Positions 62,796 to 64,000 of a stretch of 64,000 bases of DNA are shown here, piece by piece. Position 1 is the first letter of the stretch; every line of letters starts with the position of its first letter. The notes under the pieces were generated by a model. It saw only the letters and a program-made list of their open reading frames with translations, searched no databases and was not told the DNA's origin. Source of the stretch: Burkholderia sp. MS389 (GTDB lineage Bacteria; Pseudomonadota; Gammaproteobacteria; Burkholderiales; Burkholderiaceae); contig NZ_CP045995.1 of assembly GCF_016899425.1 (NCBI RefSeq), positions 2,604,001 through 2,668,000 of the forward strand. The letters are read 5' to 3'. Made by a program: the position numbers and the translations under genes.

Positions 62796-64000
62796 ACGCG
62801 TCCGAATCGCGCTTTCGCGGCTGGTTGCTGCGCGAGACCGGCATCGACGCCGATTCGCTCGGCAACGATTTCCTGATGCGGGCGCTGACGGATCGCGTGC
62901 ATGCATTGCAGGCGGACGGCGAGCGCGTGCCGTCGGCCGCGCGCCCGCCCGTCACGCCGGAAGCGCTCGACGCGTACTGGCAGCAGCTCAACGCGTCGGC
63001 CGACGAACGGCGCGCGCTGATCGAGCTGTTCGTCGTCCCGGAAACGTGGTTCTTCCGCGACCGCGAAGCGTTCGCGACGCTCGCGCGGCAGGCCGCCGAA
63101 CGGGTCGCCGCGATGCCCGGCCGCGTGATCCGCGTGCTGAGCGCGCCGTGCTCGACGGGCGAGGAGCCGTATTCGGCGGCGATGGCGTTGCTGGATGCGG
63201 GGCTCGAGCCGGCGAACTTCGCGATCGACGCGATCGACCTCAGCGCACGCGCGATCGAACAGGCGCGGCTCGGCTGTTACGGGCGCAATGCGTTCCGCGG
63301 GACGGCGACGGAGTTCCGTACGCGGTATTTCACGCCGACCCGCGACGGCTGGCTGCTCGACGAGCGCGTGCGCGCGTGCGTGCAGTTCAGTCACGCGAAC
63401 CTCGTCGAACCGGTGGCCGACAACGGCATTCGCTACGACTTCGTGTTCTGCCGCAACGTGCTGATCTATTTCGACCGCGATGCGCAGGATCGCGCGATCC
63501 GCTCGCTCGACGCGCGTCTTGCCGACGACGGCATGCTGTTCGTCGGGCCGGCGGAGACGGGCGTCGCGATGCGGCACGGGATGCGCTCGGCGCGCGTGCC
63601 GCTCGCGTTCGCGTTTCATCGCGAGCCGGCCGGTGCGGCGGCCGATGCAGGCGCGGCCCGGTCGGTTGCGCCGCTGTCCGCGGCGGCGCCGGACCGGCGC
63701 GCGGAGCGCTTCACGGTCGCACCGCTCGCCGCGCCGCGCCCGGTGGTGGCCGTCGCGCCGCCGGGCTGGCTCGGCGACGTGCGCCAGCCGTTCGCGGCGG
63801 CGCCGGCCTTACAGGCTGCCGCAGTCGACGCGCGGGCCTCTCTGGCGGCGGCGACCGCCGTGGCGGCCGCCCCGGCCTACGACGGGATCGCGCCGACGAT
63901 CGACGATGCGCCGACGCTGGAGGATGCGCAGGCCCTGGCGAACGCGGGCGCGTTCGACGAGGCCGAGCGCGTGCTCGCGCAGTTCTCGGCGCGCGTCGGC
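62792..64000 (+). CDS. wspC: CheR-type methyltransferase (WspC), 3' end cut by the window
   Basis: 403 codons are visible and the frame is open to the last base. The CheR N-domain is followed by the SAM-binding motif VLSAPCSTGEEPYSAAMAL and the catalytic-domain motif DFVFCRNVLIYFDRDAQDRA. After residue 275 a long Ala/Pro linker leads to DAQALANAGAFDEAERVLAQ, which looks like the first TPR. WspC is a CheR with C-terminal TPRs that methylates WspA constitutively. ATG 62792 overlaps cheW as ATGA. Confidence 0.92.
   Translation, partial: MNASESRFRGWLLRETGIDADSLGNDFLMRALTDRVHALQADGERVPSAARPPVTPEALDAYWQQLNASADERRALIELFVVPETWFFRDREAFATLARQAAERVAAMPGRVIRVLSAPCSTGEEPYSAAMALLDAGLEPANFAIDAIDLSARAIEQARLGCYGRNAFRGTATEFRTRYFTPTRDGWLLDERVRACVQFSHANLVEPVADNGIRYDFVFCRNVLIYFDRDAQDRAIRSLDARLADDGMLFVGPAETGVAMRHGMRSARVPLAFAFHREPAGAAADAGAARSVAPLSAAAPDRRAERFTVAPLAAPRPVVAVAPPGWLGDVRQPFAAAPALQAAAVDARASLAAATAVAAAPAYDGIAPTIDDAPTLEDAQALANAGAFDEAERVLAQFSARVG

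Overview
The window reads as a stretch of a high-GC betaproteobacterial replicon, most likely from the Burkholderia cepacia complex. This rests on codon use, on an andAcAdAbAa anthranilate 1,2-dioxygenase operon with an AndR-type regulator (the system first described in B. cepacia DBO1), on a wsp-type chemosensory cluster headed by a receiver-kinase hybrid, and on a T6SS locus with a DUF4123/DUF3304/DUF2235 cargo cassette. The species cannot be fixed from the sequence alone. No rRNA, tRNA or CRISPR array was seen.

Layout. 1-1002: 3' part of a TnpB-family RNA-guided nuclease gene ending in a hairpin. 1020-5743: EmrAB-like efflux pair (MFS plus membrane fusion protein), a MarR regulator, a LysR regulator and a second MarR regulator, with similar operator-like motifs at three of the starts. 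5948-7637: two-subunit aconitase X enzyme. 7651-13345: AraC regulator, FadH-type 2,4-dienoyl-CoA reductase, a small unknown gene with a striking palindromic promoter, and a LysR regulator divergent from an NQO1-like quinone reductase.

13356-43360: a complete type VI secretion locus in two divergent arms. The leftward arm is tssK-tssL-(OmpA-domain protein)-hcp-clpV-tssE. The rightward arm is tssB-tssC-vgrG-DUF4123 adaptor-four tandem DUF3304 lipoproteins-DUF2235 (Tle1-like) effector candidate-PAAR-unknown membrane protein-tssM-tssA-tssF-tssG-tssJ. All thirteen core Tss parts plus PAAR are present; no kinase/phosphatase/Fha regulators are seen. The cargo cassette is the most unusual part. The lipoprotein (immunity-like) genes are repeated with a period near 888 bases and show signs of gene conversion. 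The effector candidate carries Asp where lipases of its family have the nucleophilic Ser. The OmpA-domain protein looks like a TssM-style three-helix membrane module joined to a peptidoglycan-binding domain.

43460-51486: anthranilate to catechol (AndAa-d) and catechol to muconolactone and then 3-oxoadipate enol-lactone (CatA, CatB, CatC), with CatR and AndR beside their targets. Several dyads and hairpins mark the control regions. 51598-58877: DUF445 membrane protein, a HI1419/HI1420-type toxin-antitoxin pair, an acetolactate-synthase-like ThDP enzyme with an aldehyde dehydrogenase, and a Na+/H+ antiporter. 59352-64000: receiver-histidine kinase hybrid, WspA-like chemoreceptor, CheW (WspB) and CheR (WspC), which runs off the end of the window; this is the start of a surface-sensing, c-di-GMP-type signalling operon.
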